Shown piece by piece: positions 50,837 through 59,923 of a DNA stretch of 64,000 nucleotides. The notes beneath the pieces were generated by a model. That model was not told where the DNA came from and did not search any database. It worked only from the letters and a program-made list of their open reading frames with translations. The stretch's first letter is position 1, and the number at the start of each line of letters is the position of its first letter. This DNA is from Rhizobium lentis. Lineage in GTDB: Bacteria; Pseudomonadota; Alphaproteobacteria; Rhizobiales; Rhizobiaceae. Both the position numbers and the translations under genes were made by a program. The stretch spans positions 1 to 64,000 of the forward strand of contig NZ_JACHBD010000011.1 in assembly GCF_014200175.1 (NCBI RefSeq), written 5' to 3'.

Positions 50837-52735
50837 TCAGGTCGCCGATTCCCCCGCCGTCGTCTCCTCCAGCACGTCTTCGGGAATATCGTCGAAGGAA
50901 GCGTAGTTCAAGTTATAGAGTCTGGAATAGAGCTTGCCGTTCTTCATCAGCTGGCGGTGGTCGCCGCTTTCGATGATTTCGCCGTTCTGCAGCACGATGA
51001 TGCGGTCGGCCTCGCGGATCGTCGCTAGGCGATGGGCGATGACGAGGCCGGTGCGGTTTTCGAGCAGTTTGACCAGCGCCTTCTGGATCAGCATCTCGGT
51101 ATAGCTGTCGATATTGGCGGTCGCCTCGTCGAGCACCAGGATCTTCGCATCCGCCACCAGTGCACGGGCAAAGCTCAGGAGCTGGCGCTGGCCGAGCGAT
51201 AGATTGCCGCCGCGCTCGCCGAGAATGCTGTCGTAGCCGTCGGGCAGGCGCATGATGAAATCATGCGCGCCGACCGCCTTGGCCGCCTCGATCACCTGCT
51301 CGCGCGTCGCCTCCAGCTTATGGTAGCGGATGTTTTCAAACACGGTGCCGGTAAAGAGGAAGGGCTCCTGCAAGACCATGGCGATCTGCGCGCCGAGCGA
51401 ATCCTGGGTCAGTTCCCTGACGTCGTGGCCGCCGACCAGCACCTGCCCCTGCTGTACGTCATAAAAGCGATGGATGAGCGACATGCAGCTCGATTTTCCC
51501 GATCCCGTCGGCCCGACCAGCGCCACCGTCTCACCGGGATTGACCTTGAAGCTCACATGTTTCAACACCGGGTGCTTCGGATTGTAGCCGAAGACGACAT
51601 CCTTGAACTCCACCGAACCGTCCATGTCGCGCGACAGGGTCTTGGCGTTGGGCGCGTCTTTGATGTCGACGGGCACGTCGAGCACTTCGGTCAGACGCTG
51701 GCCGGACGCCATGGCGCGCTGCATCACCGAATATTGCAGGGTCAGCGACCGGATCGGGTCGAAGAAGCGCTGGATATAGAAGAGAAAAGCGACGAGCACG
51801 CCGACGTCGAGCGCCTGGTTGAGAACTCGGGCGCCACCGACGACGATGACGAGCGCCATCGCCACACCGGTCAGGCTGTCGACGATCGGCACCATCACCT
51901 GGGCATAACGCGCAGCCGTCAGGTGCGTCCTGAGATTGGCATGCGCCTTGTCGTCGTAGAGCGTGAAGTTGACGCCCTGCCGGTCCATGCTCTGGACGGC
52001 GCGCACGCCATGGATCGCTTCGGCGAGGGCGCCGTTTGCCACCGAATTGGTCTCATGCGCGGCCATGAAGGACTTGCGGGCGAGCGGCAGCCAGAACAGC
52101 CGGACGATGAAAAGCACCGGCAGCACCGAGAGCGTCAGCAGCCCCAGCTTGAAATCGAGGTAGAGCATCACGAAAACGATGCCGAAGAGCAGCACGATGT
52201 CGCCGACCGAAAGCACCGAGGTCTCGAGGAATTCCTGCATCGAGTTGACGTCGCCCTGCAGGCGCGACATCAGGCGCCCCACTTCGGTCTTGTCCATGAA
52301 GGAGAGCGAAACGCGCTGGAGATGCGAGAACATCGCCTTGCGGATGTCGAAGAGCACCTCTTCCGCGACGTTGCCGACCAGCGTCTCCTGTGCGTAGCTT
52401 GCCGCATAATTGATAAGGATGGCGATGGCGAAGGCGGCGATCGCCGAGATCAGCGCCGAAGGACTGCCGCCCGGCGACATGCCGTGGTCAATGGCATAAC
52501 GGATGATCAGCGGGATCAGCAATTGCATCGTCGTGAAGGTCAGGATGGCGACGACCGCCCAGAGGACCTGTGTGCGGTAGGGGTGAACGAACGCCCAAAT
52601 GCGCTTGACGATGTTGCCGTCGAAGGCCTTGCCGAACATTTCCTCCTCGATGCGATGCGAACCGACCACTGCCCGCGGCGGGCGGCGTCCGTCCTCGCGG
52701 ACGTCCGGACGCTCGGTTTCCAGTTCCTCGGCCAT
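50837..52735 (-). CDS. ABC exporter half-transporter (TMD-NBD), partner with normal Walker B
   Basis: A 632-residue fused exporter subunit. The six-helix ABC_membrane domain spans about residues 40-330 and the ATPase domain about 365-610. The ATPase domain carries Walker A GPTGSGKSS, a signature degraded to LSLGQRQL (normally LSGGQ), Walker B with the catalytic glutamate (LVLDEATANID) and the switch HRLAT. A 20-residue acidic N-terminus precedes TM1. Its neighbour at 52959-54812 has the opposite defect, so the two likely form a heterodimer with one functional ATP site. Cargo unknown; lipid or drug export is typical. Confidence 0.9.
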   Translation of the reverse strand: MAEELETERPDVREDGRRPPRAVVGSHRIEEEMFGKAFDGNIVKRIWAFVHPYRTQVLWAVVAILTFTTMQLLIPLIIRYAIDHGMSPGGSPSALISAIAAFAIAILINYAASYAQETLVGNVAEEVLFDIRKAMFSHLQRVSLSFMDKTEVGRLMSRLQGDVNSMQEFLETSVLSVGDIVLLFGIVFVMLYLDFKLGLLTLSVLPVLFIVRLFWLPLARKSFMAAHETNSVANGALAEAIHGVRAVQSMDRQGVNFTLYDDKAHANLRTHLTAARYAQVMVPIVDSLTGVAMALVIVVGGARVLNQALDVGVLVAFLFYIQRFFDPIRSLTLQYSVMQRAMASGQRLTEVLDVPVDIKDAPNAKTLSRDMDGSVEFKDVVFGYNPKHPVLKHVSFKVNPGETVALVGPTGSGKSSCMSLIHRFYDVQQGQVLVGGHDVRELTQDSLGAQIAMVLQEPFLFTGTVFENIRYHKLEATREQVIEAAKAVGAHDFIMRLPDGYDSILGERGGNLSLGQRQLLSFARALVADAKILVLDEATANIDSYTEMLIQKALVKLLENRTGLVIAHRLATIREADRIIVLQNGEIIESGDHRQLMKNGKLYSRLYNLNYASFDDIPEDVLEETTAGESAT

Positions 52736-52794
52736 CGTCGTTCCTCCTGCGGCCATCACTTGAGGCTGGTCCGCACATCAATTGCTTGTCCGCG

Positions 52795-52952
52795 CTTCTC
52801 CCCAGCGGGGAGAAGGTGCCCGAAGGGCGGATGAGGGGGCCACACGGCAGGCCCTCATTTGCCCTTCGCTTCCGGGTAGCGCACTCGTCGCTATCGCTCC
52901 TCGCCCCCTCATCGCCTCGCTTTGTTCGGCACTTTTCTCCAGCGGGGAGAAG
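52795..52952. repeat. RIME-like intergenic palindromic element
   Basis: About 158 bp bounded by near-identical self-complementary ends (CTTCTCCCCAGCGGGGAGAAG on the left, a one-base variant on the right), with GGTGCCCGAAGGGCGGATGAGG next to the left end. These are the features of the rhizobial intergenic mosaic elements found in many copies per genome. It separates the two ABC half-transporter genes and ends 6 bp before the stop of the upstream one. Confidence 0.75.
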
Positions 52953-52958
52953 AGAAGA

Positions 52959-54812
52959 TTACGCGCTCAACACCTCGTCGCCCGGCCGTACCTGCAGCTC
53001 GTAGAGCGCCTTGTAGCGGCCCGCGAGGGCAAGCAGCGCCTGATGCGTGCCGCGCTCGACGATCCTTCCGTCTTCGACGAACAGGATCTGGTCGGCATGC
53101 ATCAGCGAGCTCAGGCGGTGGGCGACGATGATCGTCACCCGGTCGGCGGCATAGCGGCGCATGGCGCTGCGGATGCGCTGTTCGGTGGCGGCATCGATCG
53201 CCGCCGTCGAATCGTCGAACACCATCACCGCCGGCTTCAGCATCAGCGCGCGGGCGATCGAAAGACGCTGCCGCTGACCGCCGGAGAGCGAAACGCCGCG
53301 CTCGCCGACGACGGTGCCGTAGCCGGTGGGCAGGCCGAGCACGTAATTGTGCAGCTGGGCGCTTTCGCTGGCGCGTTCGATGCGGCTTTCTTTCGCCCAG
53401 GGGTCGCCATAGGCAATGTTGTTTTCGATCGTCGTCGTGAACAGGAAGGAATCCTGCTGCACGACGGCAACGGCGCGGCGCAGCGACTGCAGGGTGGCCT
53501 TGCGGATATCCTGGCCGTCGATGGTGATCTTGCCGCCGCTGACGTCGTAGAAGCGCGGGATCAGATGGGCGATCGTCGACTTGCCGCTGCCGGGCGGACC
53601 GACGATGCCGATCGTCTGGCCGCGTCGGGCTTCGAACGAGACATCGTGGAGCACCGTGCGCTTTTCCGAGCCTGGATAAGCGAAGCTGACATTTTCGAAG
53701 CGCAGCACGCCTTCCGTTACCGCCAATTCTTTGGCATCCGGCGCATCCTTGATCGCGATGTCGAGGTCGAGCAGGTTGAAGAGCCGCGAGCCGCAGGTGG
53801 AGGCGCGGGCAAAGGCATTGACCATCAGGCCGAGCTGGCGCACCGGCATCTGCAGGATGGTCATGAAGGTCAGGAAGGAGGCGAGCGTGCCGACGGTAAT
53901 CTCGCCCGACATCACCTTGCCGCCGCCGATCCAAAGCACGAGGCCCATCGCCGCGAAGAAGGAAAAGGTCATGGCACTGGTATTGACGACGCGGATGCCA
54001 ACCCGCTGATGGGCGAGCGCCAGCGCGTTTTTCGAGGCCGCCTCGAATTTCGTGAGTTCATGCTCCTGGGCGGCAAAGGCGCGCACGACGCGGATGCCGC
54101 CGAGATTCTCCTCCATGATGCGGGTCAGCACCGACAGCCGCTCCTGCAGGTCGAGCCAGGTGGCGCGCAGCCTGAGCTGCGTCACCGAGGAGCGCCAGCC
54201 GACGAACGGCACGAAGGAGAGCGCCAGCAGCCCGAGCACGACGTTGGTCGACAGCAGCATATAGGCGCCGATGCCGATCAGGATCGTGAGCAGGATCATG
54301 CGCACTAGCGCGGTGGAAAAATACATGCGCACGCCTTCGAGATCGAGCATGCCGACGGTGATCAGATCGCCGGAATGCACGGTATCGTGAAAGCTGAAGG
54401 ACAGCCGCTGGATTTTTTCATAGCAGGCCAGGCGCAGCTCGTAGCCCATGTGGTGGCCGACGGATTCACTGAAATAGTTCTGCACCATGGTGAAGAGGCC
54501 GCGCAGCACGCTGGCGCCGAGCAGAAGCAGCGCCGTGGTCAGCAGCGCGTCCTGCGCCGCCTGGCCGGCCGCACCGCCGCCCATCGCCATTTGCGTGTGG
54601 TCGACGGCCTGGCCGAGAAGGCGGGGGATCATCAGCTGGAAGGTAGAGGCGATGAGCGTGGCGCCGATCGCAAAGCCTGCCTGCCAAGGGTGGCGGAAGG
54701 CCATCACGGTGATGCGCACCAGTGTAAAGAGGCCTCGGCCCCAGCCTGCCGCAGTTGCAAGCGCCATCGAAGCCGAAGGCTTCGTCGCGCGTGTTAACGC
54801 ATCGCTGCTCAC
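52959..54812 (-). CDS. ABC exporter half-transporter (TMD-NBD), partner with altered Walker B
   Basis: A 617-residue fused exporter subunit. The membrane domain spans about residues 30-310 and the ATPase domain about 350-600. The ATPase domain has Walker A GPPGSGKST and an intact signature, VSLSGGQRQRL. Walker B reads VMVFDDSTAAID, so the catalytic glutamate is an aspartate. Paired with the neighbouring subunit, one ATP site would be consensus and the other degenerate, as in BmrCD or TM287/288. The GTG start at 54812 follows GGAAAAA; an upstream ATG at 54869 is less likely. The genes are separated by a repeat but co-directional. Confidence 0.88.
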   Translation of the reverse strand: MSSDALTRATKPSASMALATAAGWGRGLFTLVRITVMAFRHPWQAGFAIGATLIASTFQLMIPRLLGQAVDHTQMAMGGGAAGQAAQDALLTTALLLLGASVLRGLFTMVQNYFSESVGHHMGYELRLACYEKIQRLSFSFHDTVHSGDLITVGMLDLEGVRMYFSTALVRMILLTILIGIGAYMLLSTNVVLGLLALSFVPFVGWRSSVTQLRLRATWLDLQERLSVLTRIMEENLGGIRVVRAFAAQEHELTKFEAASKNALALAHQRVGIRVVNTSAMTFSFFAAMGLVLWIGGGKVMSGEITVGTLASFLTFMTILQMPVRQLGLMVNAFARASTCGSRLFNLLDLDIAIKDAPDAKELAVTEGVLRFENVSFAYPGSEKRTVLHDVSFEARRGQTIGIVGPPGSGKSTIAHLIPRFYDVSGGKITIDGQDIRKATLQSLRRAVAVVQQDSFLFTTTIENNIAYGDPWAKESRIERASESAQLHNYVLGLPTGYGTVVGERGVSLSGGQRQRLSIARALMLKPAVMVFDDSTAAIDAATEQRIRSAMRRYAADRVTIIVAHRLSSLMHADQILFVEDGRIVERGTHQALLALAGRYKALYELQVRPGDEVLSA

Positions 54813-55042
54813 GGTATTTTTCCAATAGATGTGTGCTCGGACGCTGGCCCGAAAAGACGGCAAATCCATGAAAGGATTGATAGCCCCGTCAGTTTTGCCG
54901 ATTCCATTTGGCGGTTCAAGTAAAGAATTCACCAACTGGTTATTTTTGCGTGAGGCCGCCTCGCCTCAGCCGCGGGAACAATCGGCGCGCGGGTGGGTTG
55001 CAGCAGGCAGACCCGTCGGGCAACCGTTACCGGAGAGATAAG

Positions 55043-55660
55043 ATGCCGCTGAAAGCCCTTGCTCTCAACGCCACGCTGAAGACCAGCGACGCCAAGGACC
55101 CGTCGTCGACCGACCGGATGATCGCTCTCATCGACAAGGCGCTGTCCGAATATGACGTTGTGACCGAAGTGCTTCGCCTTGCCGATTTCAACGTCAAGCC
55201 GGGCGTCACATCGGACGAAGGCGCCGGCGACGACTGGCCCGATATCCGCGCCAAGCTGCTCGACTCCGATATCCTGCTGCTGGCGACGCCGATCTGGCTC
55301 GGCCAGCCGTCCAGCATCTGCAAGCGGGCGCTCGAGCGCATGGACGCCTTCCTCGATGAGACGGACGATCAGGGCCGCATGGTTTCCTACGGCAAGGTCG
55401 CGGCCGTTGCCGTCGTCGGCAACGAGGACGGCGCCCATCATGTGTCGGCCGAACTCTATCAGGCGCTGAACGATGTCGGCTTCACCATCCCGGCCAATGC
55501 GGTCGCCTATTGGGTCGGGGAAGCGATGGGTTCCACCAATTTCGTTGATCTCGACAAGGTGCCGAAGGTCGTGACGAAGGCCGTCGACATGCTGGCGCGC
55601 AATACGGCGCATCTGGCCGGGCTGCTGAAGGCAAAGCAATATCCCGGTGAAAGCGCTTAA
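55043..55660 (+). CDS. NAD(P)H-dependent FMN oxidoreductase (flavodoxin fold)
   Basis: A 205-residue protein with the NADPH-dependent FMN reductase/flavodoxin fold: LALNATLKTSDAKDPSSTDRM for FMN phosphate binding, then DILLLATPIWLGQPSSICKRALERMDAF, and AVVGNEDGAHHVSAELYQALNDVGFTIPANA for the flavin ring. It may reduce quinones, azo compounds or iron chelates. The start at 55043 has GGAGAG upstream; earlier starts would add an unrelated arginine-rich stretch. No partner gene is adjacent. Confidence 0.85.
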   Translation: MPLKALALNATLKTSDAKDPSSTDRMIALIDKALSEYDVVTEVLRLADFNVKPGVTSDEGAGDDWPDIRAKLLDSDILLLATPIWLGQPSSICKRALERMDAFLDETDDQGRMVSYGKVAAVAVVGNEDGAHHVSAELYQALNDVGFTIPANAVAYWVGEAMGSTNFVDLDKVPKVVTKAVDMLARNTAHLAGLLKAKQYPGESA

Positions 55661-55662
55661 GA

Positions 55663-55937
55663 CTAGAGCCTTTCCTGGTTAGATTGAAGCATTCTGCCGG
55701 GGCAGGTTTTCGTCAGGGCAGAGGCGATTGGCGATGGGCATACCCCAAGGTACGTCCGAGCCGATCGCCTCTGATCCTGGCGGAAACATGCCCGGCCCTT
55801 CGGGTTGGCTGAAACGGGCCGGCTGATCGACCGGCCGGCTTGGCCGTAGAGCCAGGCTACGACGCGCGCCGGCCGGTCGGCCATCCGACTCCGTTTGAGC
55901 CAACAGAATGCTTCAATCTAACCAGGAAAGGCTCTAG
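55663..55937. mobile_element. 275-bp MITE-like element with 34-bp perfect terminal inverted repeats
   Basis: Arms at 55663-55696 and 55904-55937 are exact inverted copies. The ends read CTAG...CTAG, giving a TA next to each end, as in IS630/mariner-type elements. Inside are further nested inverted repeats (around 55697-55800) that would form a long folded structure, and no open frame. The element lies directly after the oxidoreductase stop. Confidence 0.7.
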
Positions 55938-56012
55938 GTCACTGAGCGCCGCCTCGTCGATGCGATAACGACCGGATTCTCGTTGCGACCGAATGCACAA
56001 TTGATCGGAACG

Positions 56013-56046
56013 CGCGCGCTCCCTTCTTTGGGGAAGGGAGCGCGCG
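56013..56046 (-). terminator. GC-rich stem-loop after the ABC importer operon
   Basis: Perfect 14-bp arms with a six-base loop. It lies about 35 bp past the permease stop. There is no U-tract after it on the minus strand, so termination is uncertain. Confidence 0.4.
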
Positions 56047-56080
56047 AGTTAGCATTTGTTTAAGTTGTCGCAAGTGTTCG

Positions 56081-56854
56081 TCACGCTGGCCGTTCAGAAG
56101 CACTTGTCCGCCACTTGATGAGGCGCTTCTCGGCGATGTCCAGAATGCTGTCGATAATCAAGACGAAGATCGCGAGGATCAGGATGCCGGCGAAGACGCC
56201 GACCGCATCGAAATTGCCTTCGGCCTGAGCGATCAGATAGCCGAGCCCGGCAGAGGAGCCGAGATACTCGCCAATGATCGCCCCCACAACGGCGAAGCCG
56301 ACCGAAGTGCGCAACGAGGACAGAATCCAGCTTGCCGCTGCCGGGAAATAGACGTGGCGAAGCAGGTCCCGCCGATTGCCTCCCAGAATGCGGGCGTTCG
56401 ACAATACCACCGGGTTGACTTCGCGCACGCCCTGCATCGCGTTGAAGAAGGTGACGAAGAACACCAGCGTCACGGCGAGCGCCACCTTGGACCACAGCCC
56501 AAGGCCGAGCCACAGCACGAAGATCGGCGCGAGCACGACGCGAGGAATTGCGTTCAGCCCCTTGATGAAGGGGTCCAGAATGCGCGCGGTCGAACGGCTG
56601 AGGCCGAGCCACACGCCCGCTGCCACGCCAAGTGCCGTTCCAACGAGGTAGCCTAGTACGGTTTCCGTCAGGGTGATGGCGACGTGGCTATAGAAGCTGA
56701 CGTCCGCCACCCAGGATAAAACCTGGTTGAAAATGTCGACCGGAGCCGGAAAAAAGAAGACGTCAATGGCGCCGGCCTCGACACCGAGCTGCCAGCCGCC
56801 GACAATTACCACGAGCAGCACGATTTGAATGAGACGTTCAGTCATGACGTTCAT
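56081..56854 (-). CDS. ABC importer permease (nitrate/sulfonate/taurine type)
   Basis: A 257-residue BPD_transp_1 permease. Six hydrophobic helices and the EAA-type coupling loop ARILGGNRRDLLRHVYFPAAASWILSSLRTSVGFAVVG are visible. The start at 56854 (MNVMTERL) follows GGAGAAAAGCT and overlaps the 3' end of the ATPase gene by 17 bp. It belongs to a four-gene minus-strand operon with the ATPase, binding protein and a tautomerase-like enzyme. The cargo is unlikely to be sulfonate given that context (see tautomerase). Confidence 0.9.
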   Translation of the reverse strand: MNVMTERLIQIVLLVVIVGGWQLGVEAGAIDVFFFPAPVDIFNQVLSWVADVSFYSHVAITLTETVLGYLVGTALGVAAGVWLGLSRSTARILDPFIKGLNAIPRVVLAPIFVLWLGLGLWSKVALAVTLVFFVTFFNAMQGVREVNPVVLSNARILGGNRRDLLRHVYFPAAASWILSSLRTSVGFAVVGAIIGEYLGSSAGLGYLIAQAEGNFDAVGVFAGILILAIFVLIIDSILDIAEKRLIKWRTSASERPA

Positions 56855-57668
56855 AGCTTTTCTCCACTTCGCCGCGCAGCGATGACCAGATGTTGCGATA
56901 AAGATCCATGAAGCGCGGATCGAGCTTGATTTCAGCGACATCGCGCGGACGCTCGAGATCGACGGGGAAGCTGTCGATCACGCGCGAGCGCGGTCCAGCA
57001 GCAAGCACGACGACCCGATCACCAAGAGCAATCGCCTCCTCGAGGTCGTGCGTTATCATCACCACTGCGCGCCGCTCCTCCTGCCAAAGCCGCAACAGTT
57101 CGTTCTGCATCAGGTGGCGGGTATGGATGTCGAGCGCTGAGAAGGGCTCGTCCATCAGGATGACCTTTGGACCGGTGATCAGCGCCTGCGCCATCTGCAC
57201 GCGCTTGCGCTGTCCGCCGGAAAGCTGGTGCGGATAACGATGCTCGAACCCTTTGAGCCCGACTTTCGCCAGCCATCTCATCGCCTGCTCGCGACGATCG
57301 GCGGCACCGACACCTTTGAACATGGGACCAAGTTCAACGTTCTCGATTGCGGTCTTCCATGGAAGCAATGCATCCTGTTGAAAAAGATAACCGATGTCGT
57401 TCTGGACCCCGCGCACCGGCTGACCATCGATGAAAACAGTCCCGCTGGCAGGCTTCAGAAGGCCGGCAATCGCGTTCAGAACGGTGCTCTTGCCGCAACC
57501 GGTAGGTCCAACGATGGCCAGGAACTCGCCATCGGAGACGCTCAGATTGACATCCTGCACAGCGACATAAGCCCCGAAGGACATGGTGATGGAATCGATG
57601 GAAACCATCGGCTTTGCATGATCCGGACTGTTGGTCGGGGGTGCAGTTTTCACTACGGCCAATTCCAT
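56838..57668 (-). CDS. ABC importer ATP-binding protein
   Basis: A 276-residue ATPase of the SsuB/TauB/NrtD class. Walker A is GPTGCGKST (about 54-62), the Q-loop FQQDALLPWKT, the signature LSGGQRKRV, Walker B VILMDEPFSALD and the switch MITHDLEEAI. It carries a 25-residue N-terminal extension before the ABC core. Overlaps the downstream permease start. Energises uptake through the neighbouring permease. Confidence 0.93.
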   Translation of the reverse strand: MELAVVKTAPPTNSPDHAKPMVSIDSITMSFGAYVAVQDVNLSVSDGEFLAIVGPTGCGKSTVLNAIAGLLKPASGTVFIDGQPVRGVQNDIGYLFQQDALLPWKTAIENVELGPMFKGVGAADRREQAMRWLAKVGLKGFEHRYPHQLSGGQRKRVQMAQALITGPKVILMDEPFSALDIHTRHLMQNELLRLWQEERRAVVMITHDLEEAIALGDRVVVLAAGPRSRVIDSFPVDLERPRDVAEIKLDPRFMDLYRNIWSSLRGEVEKSYERHD

Positions 57669-57680
57669 GACCTCCTCCTA

Positions 57681-58682
57681 TCAGTTGGCAGGGGCGTTCG
57701 GGACCTTGCCGACGAACTCGTTCGTGTAGGTTTTTGCGAGGTCGATTTCGGCCGCGGCGACTTTGTCGTTGAAGCTCTTCAGGACGGCGAGCGGAATCTT
57801 GATATCGTCTTCGTTGATGCGCCCGTCCTTCGAGAAGATCGCCTTCGCGTTCTCGACCGCCTTGACGTAGGTGTCGCGATCGCCGGAAATAAATTCCTTC
57901 GGCAGCTTTTCGACGATCTCCTCCGCGGAGTGGCTGTTCATCCACTCGAGCGCCTTGACGGTCGCATTGGTGACCTTCTGGATCGTTTCCGGATTTTTGT
58001 CGATATAGCTCTGCGTGGCATAGAGGACGGAAGTCGGGTAAATCCCGCCATAGATTGCCTTGGCACCATCGTCGCTGCGTCCGTCGATCAGGATCTTGCC
58101 GACGCCCTTGGCCTCGATGAAGGTCGCTGCCGGGTCGTAGTTGACGAGGAGGTCGACCTTGCGCTGCTCAAGAGCCGCGACCGCGGCAGACCCGGAGCCG
58201 ACGCCGATCAGCGAGATGTCGTCTGCGGACAGGCCGTGGCGCTGAAGATAATAGCGGACGAAGAAATCGGAGGACGAGCCCGGCGAGGTAATCCCGATTT
58301 TTGCGCCCTTGATGGTTTCAGGTTTAGCCGGGTCGAAAGTGCTGTTCTTGCCGCCAGCCAGCACCAGCCCGGAATTGCGGGCGAGCTGCACGAACGCCAC
58401 GACAGCCTTCTTCTGCGACTGCATCTGGATCGTGTGGTCATAGAAGCCGACGGCGATATCCGTCGAGCCGGCAACGAGCGCCTGAAGTGTCTTCGAGCCG
58501 CCCGAAGCAAAGTTTTCGACTGTTACCTCCAGGCCTTCCTTTTCATAAAGGCCGAGTCCCTGGGCGACCGGAAAAGGAAGGTTGTTGAGGTTGTAGGAAC
58601 CAACGCTGATGCGGACCGGATCCGCGAGTGCAGAACCGGCAAACACGACGGTTGCCGCGAGGGCGAGCATGAGCTTGCGCAT
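57681..58682 (-). CDS. ABC importer substrate-binding protein (NMT1/SsuA-like)
   Basis: A 333-residue periplasmic binding protein with signal peptide (residues 1-21, LAATVVFAGSALADP). NMT1-like domain: GLYEKEGLEVTVENFASGGSKTLQALVAGSTDIAVGFYDHT, and GAKIGITSPGSSSDFFVRYYLQRHGL. SsuA/TauA relatives bind small anionic compounds; here operon partners suggest a carboxylate. The gene has good ribosome sites (AGGAGG) and lies 12 bp upstream of the ATPase gene. Confidence 0.9.
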   Translation of the reverse strand: MRKLMLALAATVVFAGSALADPVRISVGSYNLNNLPFPVAQGLGLYEKEGLEVTVENFASGGSKTLQALVAGSTDIAVGFYDHTIQMQSQKKAVVAFVQLARNSGLVLAGGKNSTFDPAKPETIKGAKIGITSPGSSSDFFVRYYLQRHGLSADDISLIGVGSGSAAVAALEQRKVDLLVNYDPAATFIEAKGVGKILIDGRSDDGAKAIYGGIYPTSVLYATQSYIDKNPETIQKVTNATVKALEWMNSHSAEEIVEKLPKEFISGDRDTYVKAVENAKAIFSKDGRINEDDIKIPLAVLKSFNDKVAAAEIDLAKTYTNEFVGKVPNAPAN

Positions 58683-58727
58683 GGTATTTCCTCCTGTTGG
58701 GTGGCGCCCTCCCGGCGGCCACGGTTA

Positions 58728-59810
58728 TTATGCCGCGCAACCCAGTTGAGCGACAGGTTTTGCGAAGACCTGGCCTTCGAACAGCCGCCGGGCGGTGCGA
58801 AGGATTCCGGCGACGACCTTGCCGTCTCTCTCATACAGCTTAACGTCCAGGTGGCCGCTTGGGTGCTCTATGGAGAGTACCACCGGGGGCGTACGCCCGC
58901 CGATCAGAAGCGATGCAACCGTATCATGGCTGATACAGGCCGTGGCGATGCCGACGGCGCCCGTGGTTGCAAGCGACGGGTGACATTGATGGGGCATGAA
59001 ATACCGTACGCTGATGTCGCCTCCAGACCTTGGCCGGGAAAGGAGCACCGGCTTCGGCGTTACCTGATTGCGCACGTCTCCAAGGCCCATGCGTTCGCCG
59101 GCAGCGATGCGCAGCTCTTCCAGCCGCCCAAGCAATGCTCGATCAGCATTGAGTTCAGCCGCTGATTCGAAGCCACTTGCACCGATCGCTGCTACCTCGA
59201 TCAACATCATCGGCATTGCACAGTCGATGCAGGTGACAGCTACACCATCAATCAGGTCGACAGGCTTACCAGTGGGAAACAGCTGCCCGGTTCGAGCCCC
59301 GGCTGCGTCCATGAAGGTCAGTCCGATCGGCGCTGCACGTCCGGGCACACCATCGATTTCAGCATTACCGAGATAAGAAACGCTGCCGTTTGGAGTGGGA
59401 ACTTCGGCCTCGATCAGCTTCCTGGTATTGACGTTATGGATCCGGACGAGTGTCGTTTCTCCACGAACCTGGACAAGCCCAGCTTCGATGGCGAAGGGGC
59501 CAACTGCAGCCAGCATGTTGCCGCAGTTCGGGGAAGTGTCGACAATCTGTTGATCGACCCGCACCTGGGCAAAGAGATAATCCACGTCGGCGCCCGGAAT
59601 GCTGGCAGGTCCGACGATAGCTACCTTGCTTGTGACCGGGTTGCCGCCACCGATGCCGTCTATCTGCAACGGATGACCAGAGCCCATGACGGAGAGGAGA
59701 ATCTCGTCGCGCTGACCGGCAGCTGCGGGAAGATCGCCTGCCAGGAAGAACGGCCCCTTTGAGGTGCCGCCTCTCATCAGTACGCAAGGGATCGCCAACA
59801 GGTCGTTCAT
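58728..59810 (-). CDS. PrpF/GalD-family tautomerase or isomerase
   Basis: A 360-residue protein of the PrpF family (diaminopimelate-epimerase-like double fold). Diagnostic parts are PCVLMRGGTSKGPFFLAGDLP at the start, IDGIGGGNPVTSKVAIV, SPNCGNMLAAVGPFAIEAGL with a cysteine, and the C-terminal HPSLATTGAVGIATA. Related enzymes are 4-oxalomesaconate tautomerase (gallate/protocatechuate meta-cleavage) and methylaconitate/aconitate isomerases. It is the first gene of the operon leading into the ABC importer, so the imported compound or a product of it is probably a tricarboxylate or aromatic metabolite. Exact reaction unproven. Confidence 0.78.
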   Translation of the reverse strand: MNDLLAIPCVLMRGGTSKGPFFLAGDLPAAAGQRDEILLSVMGSGHPLQIDGIGGGNPVTSKVAIVGPASIPGADVDYLFAQVRVDQQIVDTSPNCGNMLAAVGPFAIEAGLVQVRGETTLVRIHNVNTRKLIEAEVPTPNGSVSYLGNAEIDGVPGRAAPIGLTFMDAAGARTGQLFPTGKPVDLIDGVAVTCIDCAMPMMLIEVAAIGASGFESAAELNADRALLGRLEELRIAAGERMGLGDVRNQVTPKPVLLSRPRSGGDISVRYFMPHQCHPSLATTGAVGIATACISHDTVASLLIGGRTPPVVLSIEHPSGHLDVKLYERDGKVVAGILRTARRLFEGQVFAKPVAQLGCAA

Positions 59811-59923
59811 GCTTGTGCTTCCATCGGAATTATGTCATCGCCGTATCAATCGGCCCGCTTTGATCCAATTATCGGAATATGCGTTTATTTGTGAAATGCT
59901 AAGAATCGGAGGATTGATGCAAG

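Noticed and set aside
52782..54308. 508-codon plus-strand frame opposite the second ABC gene and the RIME-like repeat
   Set aside because: It crosses an intergenic repeat and mirrors the NBD gene; no coherent protein.
54975..54999. GGAAC-N16-GGTT before the FMN oxidoreductase
   Set aside because: The -10 is GGTT rather than CGTT; too weak compared with the three exact EcfG-type sites.
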